From the NCBI GenBank assembly GCA_009937615.1, contig JAACFB010000034.1, forward strand, positions 1-43,046: DNA of 43,046 bases, given 5' to 3'. The translations under genes were made by a program, and so were the position numbers. Of the stretch, positions 16,276 through 24,960 are shown one piece after another. Below the pieces are notes generated by a model that saw nothing but the letters and a program-made list of their open reading frames with translations, did no database searches and was not told where the DNA came from. This stretch comes from Gammaproteobacteria bacterium (GTDB lineage Bacteria > Pseudomonadota > Gammaproteobacteria > Steroidobacterales > Woeseiaceae). Position 1 is the first letter of the stretch, and every line of letters starts with the position of its first letter.

Positions 16276-17589
16276 ATGAATTTTATCGTAGAACCGTCGG
16301 CCGTTCGCAATGCGACGGTCAGCGTACCCGGCGACAAGTCGATTTCACATCGGGCATTGATGCTGGGCGGGATCGCGAAAGGCCGGACTGAAATTAGTGG
16401 TTTCCTGGCCGGTGAAGATTGTCTGGCAACGCTGGGCGCCATGAGTGCCATGGGGGTTTCCATTGAACAGCCCGAAGTCACGCGGATTGTCGTTCACGGA
16501 GTCGGTCTTCACGGCCTGCGCGCGCCTTCGGCGGCGTTAAATCTGGGCAATTCGGGAACTGCCATGCGTCTCATGACGGGGTTGCTGAGCGGCCAGAGCT
16601 TCAGCACCGTTCTCACAGGTGATGCCTCATTGACCGCGCGACCGATGCAGCGTGTGATTTCCCCGCTTTCCGAAATGGGGGCAATTATCGAGAGCAACTC
16701 CGGTTTGCCGCCGCTCAGTATTACCGGGCGATTTCCACTGTCGGCGATTGACTATCTATTGCCTGTCGCAAGCGCACAGGTTAAGTCAGCGGTGTTGTTG
16801 GCCGGCTTATACGCCAGGGGGACGACAATCGTCACTGAACCCGCGGTAACGCGTGATCATACTGAACGAATGCTGGCGGCAATGGGCGCGGCGATAGAGG
16901 TGTCAGGCGCGAGGGTCTCGATTGATGGTGAGCAGGGGCTTAAAGGCTGCCAAGTGACGGTGCCGGCGGACCTGTCGTCTGCGGCGTTTGTAATTCTTGC
17001 CACATTGCTGGCCAAGACAGATGCGGAAGTCGTTATCAAGTCGGTCGGCGTCAATCCGACGCGTACGGGCGTCATCGATATCCTTCAATCAATGGGCGGT
17101 GATATTGGCCTCGAGAATCAGCGGTGGTTCGGGCAGGAACCTGTCGCAGATATTCGGGTTCGGTCATCTGTGCTCCACGGCCGGGTCGTCGACCCGGCTC
17201 TTGTCTCGCTTGCAATCGACGAGTTTCCGGTACTGTTTGTCGCTGCCGCAGCGGCAAATGGGCAGACCGTGTTTTCCGGCATTGCGGAATTGAGAGTCAA
17301 GGAAAGTGATCGCATCGCGTCGATGGCAACCGGATTACGCGCACTTGGCATAGAAGTCGACGAATTTGAGGATGGTGCTACCGTTCATGGCGGCAGTTTC
17401 TGCGCCGGGACAGTGCCGAGCAACGGCGATCACCGCGTGGCCATGTCATTTGCGGTCGCCGGCTCCGTCGCCACAGGGGCTGTGACAATTGCCGACGTGG
17501 CGGCGGTCAATACGTCGTTTCCGGAGTTTAGCGAGTGCATGTCTTCGATCGGCGTGTCGATAACGGCAACTGGCGAGAGTAGGCAATGA
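16276..17589 (+). CDS. aroA: EPSP synthase (3-phosphoshikimate 1-carboxyvinyltransferase)
   Basis: 437 residues. It joins shikimate 3-phosphate and PEP in the chorismate pathway. Shikimate phosphate/PEP contacts are present: Lys21 in GDKSISHRA, GNSGTAMRL at 91-99, and the second-domain motifs KESDRI and GDHRVAMS. The GDASLTARPMQRV stretch (116-127) with RPMxRV and the Leu after GNSGTAMR are class II-type features. The ACG-to-ATG spacing after pheA is 21 bp, and the stop overlaps the cmk start as ATGA. Confidence 0.96.
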   Translation: MNFIVEPSAVRNATVSVPGDKSISHRALMLGGIAKGRTEISGFLAGEDCLATLGAMSAMGVSIEQPEVTRIVVHGVGLHGLRAPSAALNLGNSGTAMRLMTGLLSGQSFSTVLTGDASLTARPMQRVISPLSEMGAIIESNSGLPPLSITGRFPLSAIDYLLPVASAQVKSAVLLAGLYARGTTIVTEPAVTRDHTERMLAAMGAAIEVSGARVSIDGEQGLKGCQVTVPADLSSAAFVILATLLAKTDAEVVIKSVGVNPTRTGVIDILQSMGGDIGLENQRWFGQEPVADIRVRSSVLHGRVVDPALVSLAIDEFPVLFVAAAAANGQTVFSGIAELRVKESDRIASMATGLRALGIEVDEFEDGATVHGGSFCAGTVPSNGDHRVAMSFAVAGSVATGAVTIADVAAVNTSFPEFSECMSSIGVSITATGESRQ

Positions 17590-18284
17590 GTCGACAGCAA
17601 GGCGTTCCCGTAATCGCAATTGACGGACCTAGCGGATCCGGGAAGGGGACTATCGCACGCCGTGTAGCCAATGCGCTGGGCTGGCACTTGCTCGATAGCG
17701 GGGCGCTTTATCGATTGGTTGCACTTGCGGCCGAGCGCAGAGGCATTGGGCTTGCCGATACAGAGGCCCTGGCCGGCGTTGCGGCCGACCTGAATGTTCG
17801 CTTTGGCACCGGCGCTGACCAGGACGAGGAGATCTGGCTCGATGATGAGCTGGTCACCGAAGCTGCACGTACCGAAGAGGCGGGCGCTGGCGCCTCTGCT
17901 GTGGCGGCGCTGCAGCCGGTGCGGGACGCCCTGCTGTCCAGGCAGAAGGCCTTCCGGCGCCCACCCGGCCTGGTGGCCGATGGCCGGGATATGGGAACCC
18001 AGGTATTCGCGGATGCTGTTCTGAAGGTGTTTCTTGTCGCGACGCCGGAGGAACGCGCGAAGAGGCGCCATAAGCAGTTGAAAGACAAGGGTATTGATGT
18101 TAGTCTCGCGGCCCTTTCGCGGGACATAGAGAATCGCGACAGGCGGGATTCCGAGCGCCCTGTCGCACCTTTGGTGCCTGCCGAGGATGCCAGAATTCTG
18201 GATTCTTCGGGTCGGTCGGTGGATGCTGTCACGAAGACAGTGCTCGATTGGATCGCCGAGCTTGGGATCGCGGGACAAGGTTAA
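17586..18284 (+). CDS. cmk: Cytidylate kinase
   Basis: 232 residues, typical length. Phosphorylates CMP and dCMP with ATP. P-loop GPSGSGKGT at ~12-20, the NMP-binding segment LLDSGALYRLVAL, the DGRDMGTQVFADA motif and the lid region ATPEERAKRRHKQL are present. ATGA overlap with aroA gives translational coupling. The conserved neighbour rpsA follows, after a terminator hairpin. Confidence 0.96.
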   Translation: MSRQQGVPVIAIDGPSGSGKGTIARRVANALGWHLLDSGALYRLVALAAERRGIGLADTEALAGVAADLNVRFGTGADQDEEIWLDDELVTEAARTEEAGAGASAVAALQPVRDALLSRQKAFRRPPGLVADGRDMGTQVFADAVLKVFLVATPEERAKRRHKQLKDKGIDVSLAALSRDIENRDRRDSERPVAPLVPAEDARILDSSGRSVDAVTKTVLDWIAELGIAGQG

Positions 18285-18292
18285 CGTCATGG

Positions 18293-18320
18293 ATCGGACA
18301 CGATGTCCGATTCTTTTTTT
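18293..18320 (+). terminator. Terminator or attenuator between cmk and rpsA
   Basis: ATCGGACA (18293-18300) pairs with TGTCCGAT (18304-18311), loop CGA, followed by TTC and seven T. It lies 8 bp after the cmk stop. rpsA therefore needs its own promoter or partial read-through. Confidence 0.85.
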
Positions 18321-18359
18321 GTAAACCGTCTACTGCAGGATGCAGATTGACGATTGGGC

Positions 18360-18389
18360 GAGAACGTCAGGTTCTCATGGTTTAATAAA
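18360..18389 (+). promoter_or_regulatory. rpsA translation initiation region: hairpin, no SD
   Basis: GAGAAC (18360-18365) pairs with GTTCTC (18371-18376) around GTCAG, then an A/U-rich run leads to the ATG at 18390 with no Shine-Dalgarno. In E. coli, rpsA likewise lacks an SD and is autoregulated by S1 through leader hairpins; the same control is inferred here. Confidence 0.45.
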
Positions 18390-20072
18390 ATGTCTGAGAG
18401 TTTTGCTGAATTATTTGAAGAGAGTTTTGCTAGTAAACAAATAAAGCCGGGTTCCATCATTACCGGAACCGTCGTGGCGATAAACGATGACGTCGTCATC
18501 GTTAGTGCGGGCCTCAAGTCAGAGGCCGTTATCCCCATAGAGCAGTTCAAGAACGACAAGCGTGAAGGCGAGATCTCCGTCGGGGATGAGGTCGAAGTTG
18601 CGCTCGATGCCGTCGAGGATGGTTTCGGCGAGACGCGCCTTTCGCGCGAGAAAGCGATTCGGGCTCGCACCTGGACTGACCTTGAAAAAGCTTATGAGGA
18701 AGGCAAGGTCGTCGAAGGTACGATCAACGGTCGGGTCAAGGGCGGCTTTACAGTCGAGATCGACAATGTACGGGCGTTCCTGCCGGGCTCGCTGGTTGAC
18801 GTGCGTCCCGTTCGGGACCCGGGATACCTGGAGGGCAAGAGCCTTGAATTCAAGGTCATCAAGCTGGATCAGCGGCGGAACAACGTCGTCGTTTCACGGC
18901 GTGCTGTGGTCGAGCAGGAATACTCGGCCGAGCGCGAGGCCTTGTTGGAGGGTCTGCAGGAAGGCAAATCCGTAAAGGGTATCGTCAAGAACCTGACGGA
19001 CTACGGTGCATTTGTGGATCTGGGCGGGATTGACGGTCTGTTGCATATCACCGATATGGCGTGGAAGCGCGTCAAGCATCCCTCCGAGGTCGTCAACGTC
19101 GGCGATGAAATCGATGTCAAGATCCTGAAATTCGATCGTGAGCGGCAACGCGTGTCCCTGGGGATGAAGCAGCTGGGCGACGATCCGTGGAAGGATCTTG
19201 CGCGCCGGTACCCGGCGCAGACGCGGATTTTCGGCAAGGTGACGAATATCGCCGACTACGGCTGTTTCGTTGAAATCGAGGACGGTGTCGAGGGTCTCGT
19301 GCACGTTTCGGAAATGGATTGGACGAACCGGAACGTCAACCCGTCACGTGTCGTTCAACTTGGCGAAGAAGTTGAGGTCATGGTCATTGAGATCGACGAA
19401 GAGCGCAGGCGCATATCGCTCGGTATCAAGCAGTGCAAGGCCAATCCCTGGGCGGTTTTTGCAGCGACCTACAACCGTGGCGACAAGGTAAGCGGGCAGA
19501 TCAAATCGATCACGGACTTTGGCATTTTCATCGGCTTGGAAGGGGGCATCGACGGCCTCGTGCATCTATCCGACATTTCCTGGGAAGATGTGGGCGAGGA
19601 AGCTGTTCACAACTACAAGAAAGGGCAGGAGATCGAAGCCGCCGTTCTGGCAATCGACGCTGAGCGAGAGCGTATTTCGCTCGGAATCAAGCAGCTGGAA
19701 AAAGATCCTTTCTCAGCCTGGCTTGCAGAACATCCAAAGAATTCGATTGTTAAGGGCGTGGTCACTGAAGTTGATGCCCGAGCGGCGATCGTTGATCTTG
19801 GCGATGGAATTCTGGGAACGCTCAAGGCCTCGGAGATGGCCCGGGGACGGGTTGAGGACGCGCGCACGATGATCAAGGTGGGTGAGGAGGTCGAGGCAAA
19901 GTTCACTAACGTCGATCGCAAGAATCGCTCGATTGCGCTGTCGATCAAGGCCAAGGAAGTCCATGACGAGGCCGAGGCGATAAGCAGCTACAAGTCCGAC
20001 GCGGATGCGGCGCCTGTTGGTACTACGCTGGGCGAGCTTCTGAAGGAAAAAATGACTGGCGGTGGCAAATAA
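18390..20072 (+). CDS. rpsA: 30S ribosomal protein S1
   Basis: 560 residues from ATG 18390; the 12 residues of the longer frame are not part of the family ([13 protein letters not shown] matches E. coli MTESFAQLFEES). Six S1 OB-fold repeats are visible, e.g. at ~18, ~103, ~188 ([15 protein letters not shown]), ~273 ([15 protein letters not shown]), ~360 ([16 protein letters not shown]) and ~447. S1 unfolds mRNA leaders on the 30S subunit and is needed for most translation. Repeat 6 is the most diverged, as in other S1 proteins. Followed by ihfB as in most Gammaproteobacteria. Confidence 0.98.
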   Translation: MSESFAELFEESFASKQIKPGSIITGTVVAINDDVVIVSAGLKSEAVIPIEQFKNDKREGEISVGDEVEVALDAVEDGFGETRLSREKAIRARTWTDLEKAYEEGKVVEGTINGRVKGGFTVEIDNVRAFLPGSLVDVRPVRDPGYLEGKSLEFKVIKLDQRRNNVVVSRRAVVEQEYSAEREALLEGLQEGKSVKGIVKNLTDYGAFVDLGGIDGLLHITDMAWKRVKHPSEVVNVGDEIDVKILKFDRERQRVSLGMKQLGDDPWKDLARRYPAQTRIFGKVTNIADYGCFVEIEDGVEGLVHVSEMDWTNRNVNPSRVVQLGEEVEVMVIEIDEERRRISLGIKQCKANPWAVFAATYNRGDKVSGQIKSITDFGIFIGLEGGIDGLVHLSDISWEDVGEEAVHNYKKGQEIEAAVLAIDAERERISLGIKQLEKDPFSAWLAEHPKNSIVKGVVTEVDARAAIVDLGDGILGTLKASEMARGRVEDARTMIKVGEEVEAKFTNVDRKNRSIALSIKAKEVHDEAEAISSYKSDADAAPVGTTLGELLKEKMTGGGK

Positions 20073-20085
20073 TACGTTAAAACAG

Positions 20086-20111
20086 TAGCCCAGACCGGCC
20101 GGTCTGGGCTA
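20086..20111 (+). terminator. Long perfect hairpin between rpsA and ihfB
   Basis: TAGCCCAGACC (20086-20096) is the exact reverse complement of GGTCTGGGCTA (20101-20111) around GGCC. The stem is strong but only TATTGCT follows, so termination may be partial. The IR is symmetrical and could act in both directions. Confidence 0.5.
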
Positions 20112-20166
20112 TATTGCTAATATTATCCGTAAGTTACGCCGTGCCGCTGAAGAGACGAAGGGAAAG

Positions 20167-20469
20167 ATGACAAAATCAGAACTCATAGAAGTTATCGCCC
20201 GCAAGCAGAAACATCTGCCAGCCAAGGATGTAGAGCTGGCGGTCAAGCATCTGCTGGACTTGATGAGCGACTCGTTAGCGCAGGGTCAACGCATCGAGAT
20301 TCGTGGCTTTGGCAGTTTTTCCTTGCACTTTCGGCCGCCGCGCATTGGCCGTAACCCGAAGACTGGTGAGGCGGTCGCGCTATCTGGTAAATATGTTCCG
20401 CACTTCAAGCCGGGTAAAGACCTCCGCGAGCGCGTCAATATGAGCAGGGAATTCCCGATCAAGAGTTAG
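20167..20469 (+). CDS. ihfB: Integration host factor subunit beta
   Basis: 100 residues. HU/IHF fold: helices [14 protein letters not shown], then [13 protein letters not shown] and the DNA-intercalating beta arm with [12 protein letters not shown]. The Pro-containing tip (NPKTG) kinks DNA. It forms a heterodimer with IhfA, encoded at 31933-32232. GAAGGGA lies 5 bp before ATG. Placement after rpsA is standard. Confidence 0.97.
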   Translation: MTKSELIEVIARKQKHLPAKDVELAVKHLLDLMSDSLAQGQRIEIRGFGSFSLHFRPPRIGRNPKTGEAVALSGKYVPHFKPGKDLRERVNMSREFPIKS

Positions 20470-20574
20470 CGATTCACCCAGCCGCTTTGCACGACGGGAC
20501 AGTTTCCGAAAACCTGGCGGCCGCAATAAACTTGATTTATCGACACTTTGACTAGCTGCTAGCGGAGTTTGCAA

Positions 20575-20871
20575 ATGCTGAAACGCGTTGCCCTGCTGAT
20601 CCTGATAGTGCTCCTGTTTGTGGTTATGTTTACTTTTACGGCGTTAAACACAGGCCGGATCGACCTGGACCTGGCGTTTTTCAAGGGCAGTTATCCGATT
20701 TCTGTAACGCTTGCGGCGACATTTGTCCTGGGCGTTATATTCGGCATGCTCTGCATGACCTTATTCGTCTTCCGGCTGATAACCGAACGCCGCGCACTGA
20801 GGCGGTCATTGCGTATGTCGGAGTCCGAAGTGAGTTCTCTGCGGAACCTGCCGCTGTCCGATGCCGACTGA
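20575..20871 (+). CDS. lapA: LapA (YciS) inner membrane protein
   Basis: 98 residues from ATG 20575, which has CGGAG at 8-9 bp; a TTG two codons earlier is less likely. Two hydrophobic segments (residues ~5-25 and ~43-68) and a C-terminal basic/coiled stretch (RLITERRALRRSLR) match the LapA/DUF1049 family. In E. coli LapA and LapB adjust LPS assembly and LpxC turnover. Its end overlaps the lapB start by 11 bp, so the proteins are coupled. Confidence 0.9.
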   Translation: MLKRVALLILIVLLFVVMFTFTALNTGRIDLDLAFFKGSYPISVTLAATFVLGVIFGMLCMTLFVFRLITERRALRRSLRMSESEVSSLRNLPLSDAD

Positions 20872-22060
20872 ATCCACTTTTCTTCTGGCAGGACTATTCC
20901 TGCTGCTCGCAGCGGCAGGTTGGGCGTTAGGACGATTTGGCGAATCCGACGACGAAGACGCACCGCCACCACTGAACATCGACTACCTCAAGGGATTGAA
21001 CTTCCTGCTCAATGAGCAGACCGATCAGGCCCTGGAACACTTCCTGGAAATGGTGCGAGTTGACGACAAGACGATAGAGACCCACTTTGCGTTAGGCAGC
21101 CTGTTCCGTCGACGCGGCGAGGTCGATCGCGCCATTCGGATTCACCAGAATATTATCGCGAGACCCGACCTGGCGGCAGAGCAACGCGACCAGGCTTTGT
21201 TCTCATTGGCCAAAGATTATCTTGCGGCTGGACTGCTCGATCGTGCGGAAAAGTTGTTTGTGCGCCTGGCTCAAGGGTCACGCTACCAGGTACAGGCGCT
21301 GGAGAGTCTCTGCAGAATTTACGAGCAGGAAAAAGAGTGGGAAAAAGCTATTGATGCCGGCCAGCAGCTCGAAGCACTCGGCGGGCGATCGCTGGCGCTG
21401 CAGATCGCGCATTACTACTGCGAACTCGCCGAAGCGGCTGCGGCTGGGAACGACTATTCAGCGGCGCGTCAATTTGTGAAGAAAGCCCAGGCTGGCAGGC
21501 CACGGACGATGCGGGGTGCATTGACGCGCGCTCATATTGCTCGGGAAACAGACGACTACAAGACGGCTCTGCGGCTCTATCACCGGATCATCGACGAACA
21601 CACGTATTTGATTTCAGAGGCACTGCCGGAAATCGTGGAGACCTACGCCCGCGACGGTTCAATGGTTGGACTCAACAAGGCCTTGCAGTCAATGATCGAC
21701 AAGAATCCCGAGATGAGCTCACTGGTTGCCTATACGGCGATCGTCAACGATATCGGCGGAATCCCGGTCATCGATGAATGCGTCGAAAAGTACATGCTGG
21801 ACGAACCGACATTGGCAGAATTCGTCGACCTGCAGGCACTGTCGTCGGCCAGCGATACGGCTAAGGAATCGGCGCTATCCAAGGTCCGCGGTGCTTTATC
21901 CAAGCTCGCATCTTCCACGCCTCGCTATCAGTGCCAGGAGTGCGGTTTTTCCAGCCAGCGGCTCCTTTGGCAATGTCCTAGTTGCCGCAACTGGGAGACC
22001 CAGCGGCCGGCGTCGAAGGTCCAGTTCGACACCGTGCTGCAGCACAGCATTACCAACTGA
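20861..22060 (+). CDS. lapB: LPS assembly protein B (YciM)
   Basis: 399 residues; E. coli LapB is 389. An N-terminal membrane anchor (residues ~6-25) is followed by about nine TPR units (~45-330), then a rubredoxin-type metal knot with two CxxC pairs: CQEC and CPSC near residues 354-373. Known role: with FtsH it triggers degradation of LpxC and so balances LPS and phospholipid synthesis. All four Cys are retained, so metal binding is expected. Overlaps lapA by 11 bp. Confidence 0.96.
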   Translation: MPTESTFLLAGLFLLLAAAGWALGRFGESDDEDAPPPLNIDYLKGLNFLLNEQTDQALEHFLEMVRVDDKTIETHFALGSLFRRRGEVDRAIRIHQNIIARPDLAAEQRDQALFSLAKDYLAAGLLDRAEKLFVRLAQGSRYQVQALESLCRIYEQEKEWEKAIDAGQQLEALGGRSLALQIAHYYCELAEAAAAGNDYSAARQFVKKAQAGRPRTMRGALTRAHIARETDDYKTALRLYHRIIDEHTYLISEALPEIVETYARDGSMVGLNKALQSMIDKNPEMSSLVAYTAIVNDIGGIPVIDECVEKYMLDEPTLAEFVDLQALSSASDTAKESALSKVRGALSKLASSTPRYQCQECGFSSQRLLWQCPSCRNWETQRPASKVQFDTVLQHSITN

Positions 22061-22178
22061 CCGCGTTTTTCCTGCCGTTTTCGGGAGTTTCACGCCCGGT
22101 TAGCCTGCGCCTCTCATCGTAAGCTCCATCGGTGCTGCACTTTTGCGGCCCCCCGAGGTTAAATCACAAAAGGAGCTT

Positions 22179-22454
22179 ATGATGAATACCCCTGTCCGCC
22201 TGTTGGCATTACTGATTGCATGCCTGCCTTTGCTGGCTTTTGCCGGACCTGTAAATATCAATACCGCCGATGCCGAGACGCTTTCGGCCGAGTTGCAGGG
22301 CATTGGCCTGGCCAAGGCGAAGGCGATCGTCGAGTACCGTGAGAAGCACGGCCCGTTCAAGACGCCGGAAGACTTGTCGCTGGTTAAAGGCATTGGTGAG
22401 CGGACCGTTGAAATCAATCGTCCAAATATCCGCATCGAGGCGCCCAAGAAATAA
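22179..22454 (+). CDS. ComEA-like helix-hairpin-helix protein, exported
   Basis: 91 residues from ATG 22179, with a perfect AAAGGAG 4 bp upstream (an ATG at 22182 is next to it). A signal peptide (LLALLIACLPLLAFA, cleavage after AFA) precedes the double HhH motif: VNINTADAETLSAELQGIG (as VNINTADAETL and LQGIG) and LVKGIGERTVE. Small exported HhH proteins of this type bind double-stranded DNA in the periplasm and help DNA uptake in naturally competent Gammaproteobacteria. No other competence gene is in the window, so the role is inferred from family. Confidence 0.88.
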   Translation: MMNTPVRLLALLIACLPLLAFAGPVNINTADAETLSAELQGIGLAKAKAIVEYREKHGPFKTPEDLSLVKGIGERTVEINRPNIRIEAPKK

Positions 22455-22480
22455 CGTCAATAGCCCCGAGTCAGTTAACT

Positions 22481-22513
22481 GCCGGCGTCTGTGAGCTATT
22501 TCCTGACGCCGGC
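22481..22513. repeat. Inverted repeat between comEA and galU
   Basis: GCCGGCGTC (22481-22489) pairs perfectly with GACGCCGGC (22505-22513), with a 15-nt loop. No T-run follows on either side, so it is not a normal intrinsic terminator. It may shield the upstream mRNA 3' end. Confidence 0.5.
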
Positions 22514-22564
22514 CTACCTGATTAGCTATCATTCCGTTTCTTTAGGTAGTGATGGAGACAGCCA

Positions 22565-23431
22565 GTGCGGGCCATGGTCAGGACTGCGGTTTTTCCGGTT
22601 GCCGGGCGTGGCACCCGATTCTTGCCGGCAACGAAAGCGAGCCCGAAGGAAATGCTTCCGATTGTCGATAAGCCGTTGATTCAGTATGCGGTTGAAGAGG
22701 CGCTGGATGCGGGTGTGACGAAGCTCGTCTTTGTGACGGGTAGTTCCAAACGCGCCATCGAAGATCATTTTGACACGGACTCGGAACTGGAAAACGCACT
22801 CTCCGCGGCCGGGAAGACCGAGCTGCTGGATTCGATAAAGGGGATCGTTCCGCCGGGGGTCACCTGTATCTACATTCGCCAGGGAGAACCCCTGGGGCTG
22901 GGTCATGCAGTGTTATGCGCTCGCCCAGCGGTCGGTAACGAGCCCTTTTACGTGCATCTCGCAGACGATTTGATTGCCGGCGAGCCCCCCTGCCTGACAC
23001 AAATGGCGGTCGAGTACGAGAAACGCGGCGGCAGCGTTATCGCAGTCGAGGAAGTTCCAGAACAGGACACGTCCAGCTACGGCATCGTCGCGGTTGACCA
23101 GTCCGACAACAACCGCATACGCCAGATCGTGGAGAAGCCAGCTCCTGCGGAAGCGCCGTCCCGGCTTGCGGTGGTCGGGCGCTATCTGCTTGCGCCCGAG
23201 ATATTCGACAAGCTAGTGACCACGGGACGGGGAGCAGGGGGCGAGATTCAGCTGACCGACGCGATAGCCGATTTGTTGACCGCATCGCCCGTTTACGCTT
23301 ATTCGTTCAGCGGCGAGCGATACGACTGCGGAAGCAAGCTAGGCTATCTCAAGGCAACGGTTGCGTATGGCCTGGGGCATGCTGAAACAGGCGATGAATT
23401 TCTTGCCTATCTGCACGAATTGATTGACTGA
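22565..23431 (+). CDS. galU: UTP-glucose-1-phosphate uridylyltransferase
   Basis: 288 residues. Makes UDP-glucose from UTP and Glc-1-P for LPS and other glycans. Signatures: [23 protein letters not shown] (as [16 protein letters not shown] and SPKEMLP), [16 protein letters not shown], and VEKPAP. I use GTG 22565 because GGAG lies 7 bp upstream; the ATG at 22574 gives the more usual N-terminus [11 protein letters not shown] but a worse SD distance. It is the only glycan-precursor gene in the region and stands alone between comEA and tRNA-Asn. Confidence 0.95.
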   Translation: MRAMVRTAVFPVAGRGTRFLPATKASPKEMLPIVDKPLIQYAVEEALDAGVTKLVFVTGSSKRAIEDHFDTDSELENALSAAGKTELLDSIKGIVPPGVTCIYIRQGEPLGLGHAVLCARPAVGNEPFYVHLADDLIAGEPPCLTQMAVEYEKRGGSVIAVEEVPEQDTSSYGIVAVDQSDNNRIRQIVEKPAPAEAPSRLAVVGRYLLAPEIFDKLVTTGRGAGGEIQLTDAIADLLTASPVYAYSFSGERYDCGSKLGYLKATVAYGLGHAETGDEFLAYLHELID

Positions 23432-23504
23432 CGCATCGCCATCGGCCTGCTGCCTGATCGCGGTGACACGGCGGCTTCCCGACCTGAAAGCAGCCGCAGG
23501 AAAT

Positions 23505-23534
23505 GAATAAGGCCTTCATAAGAAGGCCTTATTC
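23505..23534. terminator. Bidirectional hairpin between galU and tRNA-Asn
   Basis: GAATAAGGCCTT (23505-23516) pairs with AAGGCCTTATTC (23523-23534), 12 bp with a 6-nt loop. It is the only strong hairpin in the convergent gap and can serve galU on the plus strand and tRNA-Asn on the minus strand, though the U-tracts are short. Confidence 0.6.
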
Positions 23535-23539
23535 GGATT

Positions 23540-23615
23540 TGGCTCCCCGGGCCGGACTCGAACCAGCGACCAATTGATTAACAGTCAACCGCTCTACCAA
23601 CTGAGCTACCGGGGA
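23540..23615 (-). tRNA. tRNA-Asn (GTT)
   Basis: 76 nt with encoded CCA. Acceptor TCCCCGG pairs with CCGGGGA, D-arm GCTCAGTTGGTAGAGC, anticodon loop CTGTTAA giving GUU, T-arm with GGTTCGAGTCC. It stands alone between galU and aspC. Confidence 0.97.
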
Positions 23616-23692
23616 ATAACCGTTTTTGAAAATCAGCGGCGATTCCGCGCTTTGCATGCGGGCCGCGATTCTCGTGCACGCCCCTGTCGAAG

Positions 23693-24877
23693 TCAAGCCG
23701 TGACGGCTCGATCAATGCGTTCAACTGCTTCGGCAAGGGTGTCCTGCGAACACGCAAAGGACAGGCGCAGGTAGCCGGGAGCTCCAAAAGCGCTCCCGGG
23801 AACCACTGAAACATTGGCCTTTTCGAGCAAGAAATTTGCCAATTCTGCGTCAGTTCCCAGCCCAAGTTGCTTTAGCGCACCAGTCACGCGCGGGAAAGCA
23901 TAAAATGTCCCTTCGCCCGCCCGGCATTCGAAGCCCGGTATGGCGTTCAGGGCCGACACGACAAAATCATGGCGCGCCTGATATTTTGCCGTCATTTCCG
24001 CTACGACAGTCTGATCGCCGTCCAGTGCAGCGACGGCCGCCACTTGAGATATGCTGCAAGGGTTCGACGTACTTTGACTCTGCACGGTCTTCATACCCTC
24101 AATCAGCTCCTCAGGACCCGCCGCGTAACCGATGCGCCAGCCGGTCATGGCGTAGGCCTTCGAAACGCCGTTTGTTGTGACAATGCGGTCGAGCAGCTGA
24201 GAGCACACGGACCCAAAACTGGCAAACGGTTCGGCGGCCCAATAGATGTGCTCATAAATGTCATCCGCGGCGATAACGATGCGCGGATGTGCGTCAAGGA
24301 CCGCACCCAGCTCGGCGAGCTCGGTTTTCGTGTAGCTCGCGCCGGTCGGGTTCGATGGGCTATTGAGAAACAACAGGCGCGATTTTTCGGTGATAGCGCT
24401 GGCCAGCTGGCGCGGTGTAATTTTGAAATTCTGCTCTATTTCAGCGGCGACGATGACAGGCTGAGCCCCTGCCAGCGCGGCCATATCCGGGTATGAAACC
24501 CAGTAGGGCGCAGGAATGATGACCTCGTCACCCGGATCAAGTAGCGCAATGCAAAGGTTGAACAGGGCCTGTTTGGCACCCGCCGTAACGATTATTTGAG
24601 AGGGCTGATAGTCAAGGCCGTTTTCGCGTGCAAATTTGCGTTGAATAGCGGCCTTTAGCTCGGCTGTGCCGTCAATTGGCGTGTATTTTGTGGCGCCTGC
24701 GTTGATTGCAGCAATCGCCGCCTCTTTGACCGCCGCGGGCGTATCGAAGTCGGGCTCGCCGGCCCCCAGGCTGATCACATCCCGTCCGGCAGCCCGCAAT
24801 TCTGCATAGAGTGCGAGCGTCGCACTCGTCGGTGACGGTTTGACGCGCGCCATTCGTTTTGAAACTGATACACTCAC
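23693..24877 (-). CDS. aspC: Aspartate aminotransferase family, class Ib
   Basis: 394 residues from GTG 24877, which has GGAGG 8 bp upstream; the longer frame lacks family support. Fold type I aminotransferase with the Ib start LSKR-type motif ([12 protein letters not shown]), [17 protein letters not shown] at 173-179, and PLP Lys240 in [15 protein letters not shown]. It should interconvert aspartate and oxaloacetate, possibly also aromatic or branched substrates; the Ib group is broad. The same neighbour pair with uvrB occurs in Pseudomonas. Divergent from uvrB; the intergenic region is only ~83 bp. Confidence 0.92.
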   Translation of the reverse strand: MSVSVSKRMARVKPSPTSATLALYAELRAAGRDVISLGAGEPDFDTPAAVKEAAIAAINAGATKYTPIDGTAELKAAIQRKFARENGLDYQPSQIIVTAGAKQALFNLCIALLDPGDEVIIPAPYWVSYPDMAALAGAQPVIVAAEIEQNFKITPRQLASAITEKSRLLFLNSPSNPTGASYTKTELAELGAVLDAHPRIVIAADDIYEHIYWAAEPFASFGSVCSQLLDRIVTTNGVSKAYAMTGWRIGYAAGPEELIEGMKTVQSQSTSNPCSISQVAAVAALDGDQTVVAEMTAKYQARHDFVVSALNAIPGFECRAGEGTFYAFPRVTGALKQLGLGTDAELANFLLEKANVSVVPGSAFGAPGYLRLSFACSQDTLAEAVERIDRAVTA

Positions 24878-24960
24878 CGGTTGCCTCCGTAATTTCGACG
24901 CCCATGGTACGTGAATCGACAAAGCTGCCCAAGAAGACCTCGGTCGAGGACCGGGACCGG

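Noticed and set aside
17430..18290. 286-codon minus-strand ORF opposite aroA/cmk
   Set aside because: Shadow frame of strongly conserved plus-strand genes; no family resemblance.
23540..23700. Mobile element at tRNA-Asn
   Set aside because: The flanks are galU and aspC with no integrase or transposase.
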